A stretch of DNA of 64,000 nt from Urechis unicinctus (taxonomy: Eukaryota > Annelida > Polychaeta > Xenopneusta > Urechidae), in NCBI GenBank assembly GCA_034190875.2, contig CM067356.1, positions 51,762,263 through 51,826,262 on the forward strand, in the 5' to 3' direction. Shown here piece by piece: positions 12,346 through 33,517 of the stretch. Within the stretch, counting starts at the first letter, position 1, and every line of letters starts with the position of its first letter. The translations under genes and the position numbers were made by a program. Below the pieces are notes generated by a model that did not search any database, was not told where the DNA came from, and worked only from the letters and a program-made list of their open reading frames with translations.

Positions 12346-13800
12346 TCCGGCAGATATCATATTGATTAACTTGTCAGCCCCCATCGCACTTACAGCATCA
12401 GACTGGTCTTACTTAACATAAAACCTCCCATGCCCCAAAAATCATCAGAATGACCTGACTTTAATTAATTAACCAGCCCCCATCGCCGTACACAACATCA
12501 GACTGACCTAACTTTAGTTAATTAACCAGCCCCCATTGCCGTACACAACATCAGGCTGATCTAAACTTAGTTAATTAACCAGCCCCCATTGCCGTATACA
12601 ACACTAGGCTGACCTAACTTTAGTTAACTAACCAGCCCCCATCGCCGTACACAACACTAGGCTGACCTAACTTTAGTTAATTACGCAGCCCCCATCCCCG
12701 TACACAACACTAGGCTGACCTAACTTTAGTTAATTAACCAGCCCCCATCCCCGTACACAACACTAGGCTGACCTAACTTTAGTTAATTAACCAGCCCCCA
12801 TCGCCGTACACAACACTAGGCTGACCTAACTTTAGTTAACTAACCAGCCCCAATCGCCGCACACAACACTAGGCTGACCTAACTTTAGTTAATTAACCAG
12901 CCCCCATCCCCGTACACAACATCAGGCTGACCTAACTTTAGTTAATTAACCAGCCTCCATCTCCGTACACAACATCAGGCTGACCTAACTTTAGTTAATT
13001 AACCAGCCCCCATCGCCGTACACAACATCAGGCTGACCTAACTTTAGTTAATTAAGCAGCCCCCATCGCCGTACACAACATCAGGCTGACCTAACCTTAG
13101 TTAATTAACCGGCCCCAATCGCCGAACATATCAGGCTGACCTAACTTTAGTTAATTACGCAGCCCCCATCCCCGTACACAACACTAGGCTGACCTAACTT
13201 TAGTTAAACTAACCAGCCCCAATCGCCGCAAACAACACTAGGCTGACCTAACTTTAGTTAATTAACCAGCCCCCATCCCCGTACACAACATCAGGCTGAC
13301 CTAACTTTAGTTAATTAACCAGCCTCCATCTCCGTACACAACATCAGGCTGACCTAACTTTAGTTAATTAACCAGCCCCCATCTCCGTACACAACATCAG
13401 GCTGACCTAACTTTAGTTAATTAAGCAGCCCCCATCGCCGTACACAACATCAGGCTGACCTAACCTTAGTTAATTAACCGGCCCCAATCGCCGAACATAT
13501 CAGGCTGACCTAACTTTAGTTAATTAACCAGCCCCCATCTCCGTACACAACATCAGGCTGACCTAACTTTAGTTAATTAACCAGCCCCCATCTCCGTACA
13601 CAACATCAGGCTGACCTAACTTTAGTTAATTAAGCAGCCCCCATCGCCGTACACAACATCAGGCTGACCTAACCTTAGTTAATTAACCGGCCCCAATCGC
13701 CGAACATATCAGGCTGACCTAACTTTAGTTAATTAACCAGCCCCCATCACCATATACAACATCTGGCTGACCTAACTTTTAATAACTAATCAGCTTACAT
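12346..13800. repeat. 53-bp satellite array with higher-order variants
   Basis: About 27 head-to-tail units of 53 bp, each containing CAGCCCCCATCGCCGTACAC, AACATCAGGCTGACCTAAC and TTTAGTTAATTAAC. Adjacent sites such as 12481 and 12534 are exactly 53 bp apart. Variants include CACTAGG versus CATCAGG, TTACGCAG versus TTAACCAG, and a shortened unit with CGGCCCCAATCGCCGAACAT. That variant occurs three times (near 13092, 13461 and 13671), which shows block duplication. Units become divergent at both ends. Confidence 0.97.
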
Positions 13801-14047
13801 CGCCTTAACAACATCAGACTGGTCCTGGATATAAAACACGTAAACATGATAATACTGACATACTTTATTCTCACACTGCCCCCACAATTCAACACAATGT
13901 CTAAACAACCTTTCATCTTGGTGCTTTAAAACAGTCATAACACATTCCAACTACCACAGTCAACCACACATACACATAAAAAGAGTCATCATAATGTTAT
14001 TTTTGTTTGAAATTTAAACTGTATTACAGCCATATAGATGTATACAA

Positions 14048-14053
14048 TTTATT
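14048..14053 (-). terminator. Candidate poly(A) signal of PPP4C
   Basis: AATAAA on the minus strand, about 270 bases beyond the PPP4C stop codon. It is a candidate only, because other AT-rich near matches lie close by. Confidence 0.45.
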
Positions 14054-14324
14054 TGTTTCAGATTAAAATAGAAATGGACATGCAGCACTTCTTTCAAAAA
14101 TCAATTTGTACCTTTCCTACCGATCCATAGTACAATAAGGAGATGTGTTATATTAAATAAATTAATAAATGGTTGAATCTGGTTGAATCTGTTATGGACA
14201 CATACCAGTGATAATGCAGTGATATACTTACAACCATTCGTTCAACTAGCATACCATTCAGTCTACGAGCATACAAATCAATTTCATTGCTCTGTTGATA
14301 AAAAAAAAATCTCCTATAATATGA

Positions 14325-16345
14325 TTATAAGAAGTAGTCTGGCTGTGGCTTTTTAGAAGGTATTCCTCTCTGCTCCTGTAAAACAAAAAGATAATAAATG
14401 ATGCCCATCTTACTAGGAGTCAAGTACAAACCGTCAATGGTAAATGGCAGAAATTCCAAGAATGTATAGATATAAAACTAATCATTTGTTTGATGAAGAA
14501 TGAATCAAGCGAGGAAATTATAAACAAACCCTACCTGGGGCGCTGCTTCAAATATTGTGAAGTCTCTTTGCAGGTGCTCATCTAGTTCCAAAATGGCTGC
14601 CACATTGCCACACCTGACAGGCAGAAACAGGGAAAATACCCATTTTATAAAGATGACATCTGGTTTGATTTTATAGATACACAAATTGAGGGATTTCTGG
14701 ATTGCTCTCCGAATGCTACCAGCCTCTCAATTTGTTACGTTTACCTGTAACAGTAGTTGGGTGCAGACCACACAGTGAGAACAGTCTCGTTAAAATGCCA
14801 CTTGTACCCCTCCATGACGAGCTGGTGGGCTCGGCAGATGAGATCAATATCATTGGCTGAATTGAATTGTTGTACTACATCACAGCCAAATAGATATCCG
14901 GCTCCCCTAGGACTCACTCCCCAACCATTGGTATCTTCATAGAAACAATAACATACAGAACAGTGTGATTGGTAATGCACAATATTATTACCCAGAATTT
15001 TGAGAATAGTGATATGAAATAACAATTGTATTAGTTATATAATGAGGGTTTGATTAAGATAATCTTAGTGATTGACATATGGTTAGTGGTCAAAGTGAGA
15101 GTCAAACACCGGTAGAAAAGCAAGCTGGTGGAGTAAATTAGGCTGGACTGCTATAGGGACTGACCTTCGGGATCTGACCAGAGGAGGTCACACATAGGTC
15201 CATCATGAGGTACTTCCTGTTTACGATCTATGGACCGGATTTGGTCCAGGGTTTGTATGGAGGGAGAGAGGCCACCATGCACACAGAATATCTGGAAGCA
15301 AAGAAGTGCAATCTTTAACTAATAAATACAGTAATTATTATAGTATCAAACAAGCTATCGACATCAGTCACTGGGTTGTATGCTAAAGTCTGTACTTACT
15401 TTGCCATCAATGATAGCTGAGAGACTAAGATAGTCGAAGATCTCGGTGCAACATCGCCACACAGTGATAGAACCGTACTTGCGTAGGCACTCGTCATAAA
15501 AGCCATATACCTGTGTGATTTGTCGACTTTCGTGGTTTCCCCTGATGAGCGTGATTCTGTCAGGATAACGAACCTGTCCCAAAAAGAGATTACATCTTCA
15601 GTAGACTCAGCAGGCTGTAAAAGTATTAGAATGCAAAATTGTCATAGGTTTGTATATAACATACCTTAAGAGCTAGAAGCAGTAAGAATGTTTCTACACT
15701 GTAGAAGCCTCTGTCGACAAAGTCACCCATAAAGAGGTAATTTGTGTCTGGGACATCGCCACCAACTTTAAACAACTCCTTGAGGTCATAGAACTGTCCA
15801 TGAATATCTCCACACACCTGGCAGATATAGGTTCATACTGTCATTTTCATTTGGCTCCATGTATCATCAGTTAGCAAGCAGTCGTTAAGCGTTCTTCTGA
15901 ATAAGTACCATACATCTTTCCTCTAACACAAAAGTTTGGACGGATAAATCGCTAAATAACTAGATGGTAGAAATACCGTGACTGGGGAGTCTACTCGTTG
16001 CACATTGCCTTCCTCAATCAAGATTTCTCTTGCTTTGGCACATAGTGATTTCACCTCAGATTCCTGAATGATTTCACAGCGCCGTAGCTGCTCAATTTGT
16101 CTGATACAGCCATCACATGCAAGTACATGCAATAAGGCATACAATAAAAAATATAACTTTTGGTATTAAAACATGTCTGATTGTAACTTCAGAAATTTAC
16201 TTCTCTCAACAAAACAATCGCAAACTTGGAATAATACCAGTTATTATTTGAAAGACATTATTGAAGTATAAATGACCAAACATTATATCAAGGTTACAAT
16301 AAATATGACTAAATGATACCTGTCTAAGTCACTCATGTCTGCCAT
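14325..16345 (-). CDS. PPP4C: Serine/threonine protein phosphatase 4 catalytic subunit
   Basis: Eight exons on the minus strand: 16345-16320, 16100-15977, 15817-15665, 15573-15400, 15291-15165, 14934-14745, 14613-14535 and 14375-14325. All have GT-AG junctions. The 924-nt CDS gives 307 aa, the length I know for vertebrate PPP4C. It starts [18 protein letters not shown]. The PPP-family metal and phosphate motifs are intact: GDIHG (residues 53-57), GDFVDRG (81-87), RGNHE (112-116) and SAPNYCYR near 255-262. The C-terminus is DYFL, the PP4/PP2A-type tail whose terminal leucine is carboxyl-methylated in known family members. PP4 dephosphorylates phosphoserine/threonine in complexes with R1-R3 subunits and acts in DNA repair, centrosome and splicing functions. 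PP2A catalytic subunits are the closest alternative, but [26 protein letters not shown] and [13 protein letters not shown] are PP4-like. The start is fixed by conserved N-terminal residues. A 5' UTR intron acceptor probably lies at about 16365. Confidence 0.97.
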
Positions 16346-16393
16346 GATGAATCTGTGCTGCTGTTCTGTAACAACACAATTATAATTTAAGGT

Positions 16394-16849
16394 CAGGGTT
16401 CGACATTAAGGACCGACCGAACAACATTTACTAGTTGATCGCTGGTCCGGTCTAGCTACGTACGAGGCTAGCTGGACCGAATGGTCGTGTTACAAATTGG
16501 TCAATTTTCACCGAAAAATCAAATTCATAAAAGCAATAAGCTTAAATAACGGTAAAAAAAATCAACGCTTGTCTATTCAGTTCTTGTTGGCAATCTGTTT
16601 GCACTATTTTTAGACGCGATGACTGGTACATTGACTTGTGAATCGAGAACGAGGCTCTATGATGCACGCTTGCCAAATGAACAATATTATGGGAAATCCC
16701 AGTAAATCTGATTGCGCTAAACAATTTGATTTCACTGTCAATTATAATTAATACTTACAATTGTATTGTTAAACCCAACAAGTAAACGCAAGCATTATGT
16801 TATTACATACGAACGCTGTGTTTCTTGAAAAAGTTAACGTCGAACCCTG
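16394..16849. mobile_element. MITE with CAGGGTTCGAC terminal inverted repeats
   Basis: The left end reads CAGGGTTCGACATTAA. The right end, reverse-complemented, reads CAGGGTTCGACGTTAACTT. The element is 456 bp, has no coding capacity, and lies in the 5' flank or a 5' UTR intron of PPP4C. The sequence AAGGT immediately precedes the left end and immediately follows the right end, a possible 5-bp target-site duplication. CAGGG termini suggest a hAT-like family, though hAT duplications are usually 8 bp. Confidence 0.75.
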
Positions 16850-17616
16850 AAGGTACGTAAAGAAATAGTTTTCAAAGGTGGAATGCCACTGGACAGATTG
16901 TTAAAACTGAATGCAACCACAAAATTAGACCCCAAATTCTTGGTCTCAGCCTTTGTAGTCCATCTAATTAGGTGTGGAAGCATTGATCGACTCTCATATG
17001 GTTTCAATTGGCTGCATGTGATATCAGGGCCAAATGCAATGTATTCACAACAACAAGGGTTTGGGATGAATATAATTTCAAAAAAAATATATACATAACA
17101 CTGTTATGATTTTTTAAAATTATGTGTTGATAATATAAGAAATATGGGAAGCTGGCAGGAGACTAGGAGCATTGAGGCTGAGCCGAGATTAAACACCGGG
17201 GAAAGCTACAAATGCAGCCATAGGGTCTATTCCCTAGATATTTGAACTAGTAAACTGATAGGTGTCACATTTTACCATCACCCTGACTGAAGCTGTGTTC
17301 TTGCTACATAGATCCATCTCAAGTTCTTTCACCAACCCAGCCCCTTACTGTCCACACAAACCCAGCCTACAAACCCGCGGACACCATAGTAGTCTTTTCC
17401 GTAACTGTAGACATTGAATGTTTATTCTGATAAAAATTTGACAGCACAAAGAGTAGTTTTATGTTGAGTATAAAAAATAATCATGTAGTTACTTATATAA
17501 ATCATGTTATGTTTCAATCACAGACAAACTGTTCAATGGCAGTATGACCAGAGCCACTTGATTTAAGTGTTTACTTTCTATCAACTTACATCACTTAAAT
17601 CCTCTGTCTTCCCTTA

Positions 17617-18402
17617 CCTGTTACTAGCTCTTTCAAACCAATTGCCGGAGATGCTGCTGCACTCCCTTTTAGTTCTGGCGTCTTACCACAATTCAGTTTG
17701 GTAATTCGACAGAATGATCTGCGTTCGCATGTTTTATCTAGTTATATCTAATAAAATCAACTCACCGGAAATTTATCTCAACTTCAGGGGAGTTTCAACA
17801 ACTTAAGACTCTTGTGAATCACGAGTATCTCAGCCTATATCACATCAAGCTGTAATATCTGGGCCCGACTTGCCAACATGGCAGCAACTGACCAGCTGAA
17901 GCTTTCACCAATTGGAACAGCTAGCAAGACGCGGGTTCGCAGGGACTATTTGTGGAACAAAGCTAACAGCTAAAATGACCTTGTGTAACATGTAGAAAAG
18001 GCCACTAACAATCACTGTCGCACAAATATCACACCTAATCACAAAGAAAACTATGAAAACTTTGGTAAAAGGCGACAGGAACGATCAGCTATAGTTTTTG
18101 CCTATGTTCTTACCACCAATTTCTGGGGCTCTCTGGGATATCGTCCTCCACACTTGCATTTCAGAAGGATATATCACCAGTAAACTTATCGCAAATATAT
18201 TTTTCGGCTGGCGATAGGAATATAAAACCTTACCTTAATCAAAACTAACTGATCGCCGGAAACTCAACTGAACATGCATATTACATGAAAAAAGAGCCGT
18301 GTTCTGTCAGGATGTGTCTGAAACGACAACAAAATAGGTGGTTGTTCTGTTAGACTAACAAGGGGATAAAACCTGACGTTGGTCTGTTGCCAGTGTTGGG
18401 CT
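17617..18402. repeat. Tandem promoter-like segment, copy A
   Basis: First of two copies of a segment of about 0.8 kb. Shared landmarks, in order, are ACCTGTTASTAGCTCTTTC, TTAGTTCTGGCGTC, AATAAAATCAACTCACC, AACATGGC, GACGCGGGTTC, AGGGACTATTTGTGG, AAAATGACCTTGT, AACATGTAGAAAAGGCCACT, CACTGTCGCACAAATATCACA, AAAGGCGACAGGAA and CCTGACGTTGGTCT. On the minus strand, copy A carries GTAACAG|GTAAGG at its PPP4C-proximal edge, a strong splice-donor consensus. This makes it a candidate non-coding first exon of PPP4C. No ORF is supported. Confidence 0.8.
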
Positions 18403-19230
18403 ACCTGTTAGTAGCTCTTTCGAACTAAGAACGGGAGTGATGCATGCACTCCCTCTTAGTTCTGGCGTCCAACGAATATTCCCAGCATAAGTCAACGGAA
18501 TCATCGAGAGTTCCGCTGCTTTACCTAGTTTTAGCCAATAAAATCAACTCACCAAACATTTATAGGACCAGAAGCTGAATTTCAGCAACAACAGTATCCT
18601 GTGAATAAGTATTTTGGCCAAAAACACACCAAACGGTAATATCTGAGCCCGACTTGGCAACATGGCGGCGAGGCGGCGGAAACTGACCAGCGGGAGGCTA
18701 CACCAATTGGAACATAGGCGAGACTACTCACAAGACGCGGGTTCACAGGGACTATTTGTGGCACGAAGCTAAAATGACCTTGTCTAACATGTAGAAAAGG
18801 CCACTAACATTCACTGTCGCACAAATATCACACCGAATTTACGAAGAAAGCAACGAAAACCTGGGGAAAAGGCGACAGGAATTATCAGCTATAGTTTTTG
18901 CCTATGTTCTCACTGCCTTATTTACATCGGAAGTTTCTGGGACTGTCTGGGATATCGTCCTCCGCGCTTGTATTTCGGAAGAAAATATCACCGGTAAACT
19001 TGGAAAGTTATCGAAAATATAGTTTTCCGCAGACGATAGGAATATGAAACATTATCTCGAACCGAATTAGATAATAACTTTCGACACTGATCGCCCGAAA
19101 CTCGTCAGAACATGCATGTTTCGTGAAAAAAGTGGTTAGTTCTGGGTTGATCGAATGCATCGACCAAAAAATTTAGCTTAAACTGTTGGACCGACAAGGT
19201 GATAAATAGAACCTGACGTTGGTCTTTTGG
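18403..19230. repeat. Tandem promoter-like segment, copy B
   Basis: Second copy of the segment starting at 17617, roughly 75-80% alike by eye. At its AACATGGCGGC site it has a better YY1-like match than copy A (AACATGGCAGC). The equivalent splice donor on the minus strand is weaker here (ACAG|GTAGCC). A third start, CTACCTGTTAGTG, follows at about 19231 and then diverges. Confidence 0.8.
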
Positions 19231-20190
19231 GCTACCTGTTAGTGTTACAGCTTCGTGCAGACTTTGAAAACGCCTCAGCCATACCAAATGTGAGTAGTAC
19301 ATTATAAATCTTAATCAAGTTATTCAAAATTAAGACCAATAAAACATGTTCACACAAATAACCAGCCCATACACAAAATATCCGCCCATTTCTTTTGAAA
19401 GAAAAGTTTACCCTTAACTTGCTTTCACGACGCTGGTTATGCATGTTAATAAAATATCATTCTACGTAACCCAATATTCAATATTGGCATTGCGAGAAAC
19501 AGAATACAAATACAAACCTCGATAGGTGTTCCCATGTAACGTAAGATTAAATGAATATTTAGCTTTTTAATTTACAACAAATTTTCGCTACTGCTTCTGG
19601 ATCGGAAATCGGATGTGCTGTGTGGTTCAATAAGAAATAGTTAAGCTGTAAATGTATGAAAAGCCGAAACGACAGCAACACGAAAGCTATGAAAATCCGA
19701 CTTTAGTTTTCAAATCTGGTGATTCATCTTCTCAAACTGACTATTTATTACAATAAAACTTAAATATACTCCTTAAGTTTTTATCAACGTCGTACACAAT
19801 GACTCATGCAATTGTGGCGATGTGACGATGATATACCAGTATCCTAAAACTAAACCTCTTGCGTCTTATTGTGATAGATGTATTGACTATTTAAAGTAAG
19901 CTAGTCTTTTAGCTCTTCTGATTCGTACAAACTTCATCCAAATAAATAATAGACCAAGTTGGTAAAATTAAAAGCAGAATTAGTGTAGACAATAATAAAA
20001 GTGGTGGTGGTAGTAGTAAAAGTAGTAGTTGTAGAAGTAGTAGCAATAGTTGCAGTAGTAATTCACATTTCATGTAATAGTAGAATAAAAAAAGTTAAAT
20101 CATTTGAAAGAACAGATCGCTTAATCTTCTCAACAATGAATAGATGTGTATCGCAAATCTCTTTTTGTCATCAGCCGTGTACCATACGTC
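19231..20190. other. Spacer upstream of HEATR6, with a GTAGTA-type microsatellite
   Basis: No gene seen. A purine-rich GTGGTGGTAGTAGTAAAAG tract lies at about 20000-20063, shortly before the HEATR6 start codon. The upstream ATG at 20146 is in frame with the HEATR6 ATG without a stop, but the family-like start is at 20191. Confidence 0.55.
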
Positions 20191-30085
<9,895 letters not shown>

Positions 30086-30189
30086 CTTTTGTGGTGTGCC
30101 ATAGCTTTCACTTGTGTTCGAGTCATATTTAGCTTTTGTCTTGATTAATGGTACATAAAGCACTTTTGTTAAATTGAATTTACTGTGAT

Positions 30190-30195
30190 AATAAA
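30190..30195 (+). terminator. Candidate poly(A) signal of HEATR6
   Basis: AATAAA about 105 bases after the HEATR6 stop codon and before the convergent MRPL18 gene. Confidence 0.6.
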
Positions 30196-30336
30196 TTAAT
30201 ATTAGATTTACTTTGTATTTGTATTTTCCTAGAAAGCATTTAATCTACGAAGGGTGGAAATCTTTTGCCAGTCTGCCAGTTTGATGATCTTGTTGTCCAT
30301 TCCAAGTCATTGATGCCAGAATAATACAGTGAATAT

Positions 30337-30342
30337 TTTATT
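30337..30342 (-). terminator. Candidate poly(A) signal of MRPL18
   Basis: AATAAA on the minus strand about 45 bases past the MRPL18 stop. HEATR6 and MRPL18 converge, with 300 bases between their stop codons. Confidence 0.55.
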
Positions 30343-30384
30343 GGCAACACATTCCATAAAGTTAATTGGTCTACGAAGACTAAT

Positions 30385-31860
30385 TTATCCTCTATGTATT
30401 GGCTTCTGTAAGCGAGGAATTGATACATCTACACTGGGTCTCTTGTGTCTCTGTCTCAGTCTAAAGTAAGCCTTTGTCAGGTCGCTTCTCTTCGCAACCT
30501 TAGTCTGTCTCTGGCGCAAATCTTCTAACATACTTGTATCATCATAATCGATACCTGGCTCGTACATGGGTTCTATTTCCTCTGGTTCTGCTAGTTCAAT
30601 ACCACCTTCCTCTATTGCTGTCTTGAATGCTAGAAACTGTGCATTAGGAAACAGTTATTCTACTGAACAAAAACATAGTTATATTACAAATAACAACAAT
30701 GGATAAGTTTTGGTGCTAGTTGTGCTTAAGGATGAATTGTGCAATTAATATAATAAGCATCGAAAAGAGCTTACGCTGGCTGAGTTTTCCGAGTAGGTTG
30801 GCTCATGTAACACCATGCAGTCCATACCAGACTCTCTACATCGTTGAGCCAGAACACGACCTATGTTTTTCGCTGCACTCACATCTGTATTACTACAGCA
30901 AACAAACAAATCGCCACCCTCAGTGTGAGAAATTAATGCAGTCATAAATAGTGATAAAATAAAACAAAATAGTTTAAAAACAGGACCATCCGAGGATATG
31001 AAAATTAGCAATGAGCAATAACAATTTTACCAAACAAGACATATTTCAACTGCCAAGGGATATAACATCTCGAGCTCATGTTTTAAAATACCAGTATCTG
31101 GAGTAAATTTTTAAAAAATTGTTTGCATTGAGACAATATATTACCTGTAAAGATGCTTCGAAATAGCGAACTCTTTAGTTGAAGCACTAAGTACATTGAT
31201 GCCACTAGTATGCTCCACTTGTGCTGCTGTGTGACGTTGCGATTTGTTGAATACCAATCTGAATCAACAAAAAATTTACATTTAGTAGGAACATGGCTAA
31301 GTCATATTAACCATGATTTATTTGGATACTCATGATTTAATCAAAGTAAACTATAAAGCAGTAGTTGCCTGTGGTATTACTCGACAGATTTATTTGGAGA
31401 CTTATTTGATGCCTGTTGGATGCTCTGATTGAATTAAAAACAACTATCAAGCAGAGTTACCTGTGGTAGTACTCGACAGAAGGGTACTGAAATCTCCACC
31501 CCTTCCTCTTGTGTGCCAGCCCCATTTGTTCTAGATTCCTGCAAACAACATATATCAACATTTTAAACTTGTAGCAGCTATGCAAACAAATCAATACTAT
31601 TTCTATATATAGACACAGGTTCTTATGTTGTTCATTACCTTGGGTTTCTATTGACAAAATTAGGATTGACATTGTCATTCTTTGACAATTTTGGGCTGTC
31701 ATCATTTGTTCCATCAGCTACACAACGGGCAAGTGAACTGGTACGGATGGCACGCCCTAAAACAATACATAACAGTCATGTCTTTAATGGTTGTAACCAT
31801 TGGTTCAATTAATATTTCAAGCTGCTACATACACATTCATTCCATACCATAATGCAGCAT
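30385..31860 (-). CDS. MRPL18: Mitochondrial large ribosomal subunit protein uL18m
   Basis: Minus-strand exons 31860-31848 (tentative), 31756-31639, 31538-31461, 31258-31145, 30892-30775 and 30636-30385. They total 693 nt, or 230 aa, with GT-AG junctions in phase. Family-like stretches are NRNPRNLEQMGLAHKRKGWR, VEHTSGINVLSASTKEFAIS, KHLYSNTDVSAAKNIG, RVLAQRCRESGMDCMV and AIEEGGIELAEPEE, matching the layout of human MRPL18, which binds 5S rRNA in the mitoribosome or imports it. It is longer than the roughly 180-aa human protein because of a basic C-terminal extension (RQRQTKVAKRSDLTKAYFRL) after the glutamate-rich end. The first exon is only 13 nt (M-L-H-Y-G split) and was chosen because its donor is in the right phase and the resulting N-terminus is basic and serine-rich, like a mitochondrial presequence. 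It needs transcript support. Confidence 0.9.
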
Positions 31861-32440
31861 TCACATTGTACTATGGTGTTATGGCAGATCCCATAAAGAG
31901 CATTACAGATAGCTGCAATGCAATACAACACCACTCCGTAGCATTATATAGATGCCTGAAACGTGAGCTGTTAGATCAAATGAATGTGAATCAGGTAGAC
32001 CTGGATCGCAGCATATGCTGAAGACACATCGGATACCAAAGGATAAAGGATTATATCACTCAACCACGTCAAGAACGCGCTTCGGCTGTCCCCGCCGTGC
32101 AAACTGGTGATAGTTTTGGCCCGGCTGGTTTTGGATACAAACACACTTCACATGCCTAATTTCAAACCTTAATGGCTTTTGAACACATTGAGGTAGACTA
32201 GAACCATCAATCAATTTATTCATAACGATACTCAAACTTTGACAGCCCAAACCTCAGGTTCGTGTCAACTAAGCTAGGTATGCGGCAATTCCCAGTGATA
32301 GGCGTGGGCTGATGTCTGCAGGCCGCAGCTTGGGTCTCTCGCTTATCCCGCGCAGGGCGATCAATGATATCCTGGCTACAGATTGGCTGTTGTTGAGATT
32401 TCCACAGGGAATCCTTCTATTACGTAGATGGAAATCCCCA
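31861..32440. other. Spacer, no supported gene
   Basis: Short open frames occur on both strands (for example 32056-32250 minus and 32312-32533 plus) but none has a recognisable domain. The interval should contain the MRPL18 promoter. Confidence 0.4.
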
Positions 32441-32443
32441 TCA

Positions 32444-33040
32444 ATATTGGTGGCAGGCAACTTGAGTTATACTTATAGGAATGTCCCCATGTACATCCAG
32501 CAATGTGTCATTACGGAGATCACGCGATTATAAAAGTTCATTAAGTTCCATCGCATAAAAACCTTCTTTCTCACGCATAGACATCATCCTATAGTTAATA
32601 GACGTTTTAAACTACATCTCATCTAATAACTGGCCAAGTTTCATTAATATTGGTGGCAGGAAACTTGAGTTATACTTATAGGAATGTCCCCATGTACATC
32701 CAGCAATGCGTCATTACGGAGATCGCGCGATTATAAAAAGTTCATTAAGTTCCATCGCATCAAAACCTTCTTTCTCACGCTTAGACATCATCCTAAAGTT
32801 AATAGACGTTTTAAACTACATCTCATCTAATAACTGTCCAAGTTTCATTAATATTGGTGGCAGGAAACTTGAGTTATACTTATAGGAATGTCCCATCAAA
32901 ACCTTCTTTCTCACGCATAGACATCATCCTAAAGTTAATAGACGTTTTAAGCTACATCTCATCTAATAAGTTTCATCAATATTGGTGGTAGGCAACTTGA
33001 GTTATACTAATATGAATGTCCCCATGTACGTCCAGCAAAG
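32444..33040. repeat. Tandem repeat of about 203 bp, about 3.3 copies
   Basis: ATATTGGTGGCAGG starts copies at 32444, 32647, 32851 and 32979. Each is followed by AACTTGAGTTATACTTATAG, GAATGTCCCCATGTACATCC and, further on, CATCCTAWAGTTAATAGACG. The third copy has lost about 75 bp between GGAATGTCCC and ATCAAAACC. The fourth stops after about 60 bp. Confidence 0.93.
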
Positions 33041-33360
33041 GTGGGGGTGTCAGCTGAACGTCGCAAAAAGCGGCCGCGCTTATCCCTCAACGTTAAATGC
33101 ATATTTTTAAAACTCGATAAAAACGATAGTTACAGTTTACTCCCATTCTCGTTTCAAAATATAAATGACCGTTAATGGGTTTTGTCAGAAGCGGATAATT
33201 CAAACCTATGGACGTGTTAGTCGTCTACCGTGGCGGACAACATCAAAAGCGCAATTCGTCGCGTCGCGCGCAACGCGCCATGGCGCACCAAGTAGCTGAG
33301 AGCTGCCGAGTCTAGATCAAAAGGATCCAGCAACGGACAAACTGTCTCTGTTCTTGACTG

Positions 33361-33368
33361 TATATAAG
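33361..33368 (+). promoter_or_regulatory. TATA-box-like site upstream of the 33.5-kb ORF
   Basis: TATATAAG lies 150 bases before the ATG at 33518, with the GC-rich block CGCGTCGCGCGCAACGCGCC about 100 bases further upstream (near 33262-33281). This is positional evidence only. Confidence 0.3.
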
Positions 33369-33517
33369 CTGACCCTCACACATCTACATTCATATAACCT
33401 ATACGGTTAAACCATTGGCGACCGAATTGCAACTTTTCACATTCTGAACATTTCTTTGAAGCGGAAAGTTCTTTTAAGAACTGAACATCACTTCCTTGAA
33501 GCGAAAAGAACTGAAAG

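Noticed and set aside
12346..13800. Possible CRISPR-like array
   Set aside because: The 53-bp units are contiguous with no unique spacers and no cas genes, and the genome is eukaryotic. This is a satellite.
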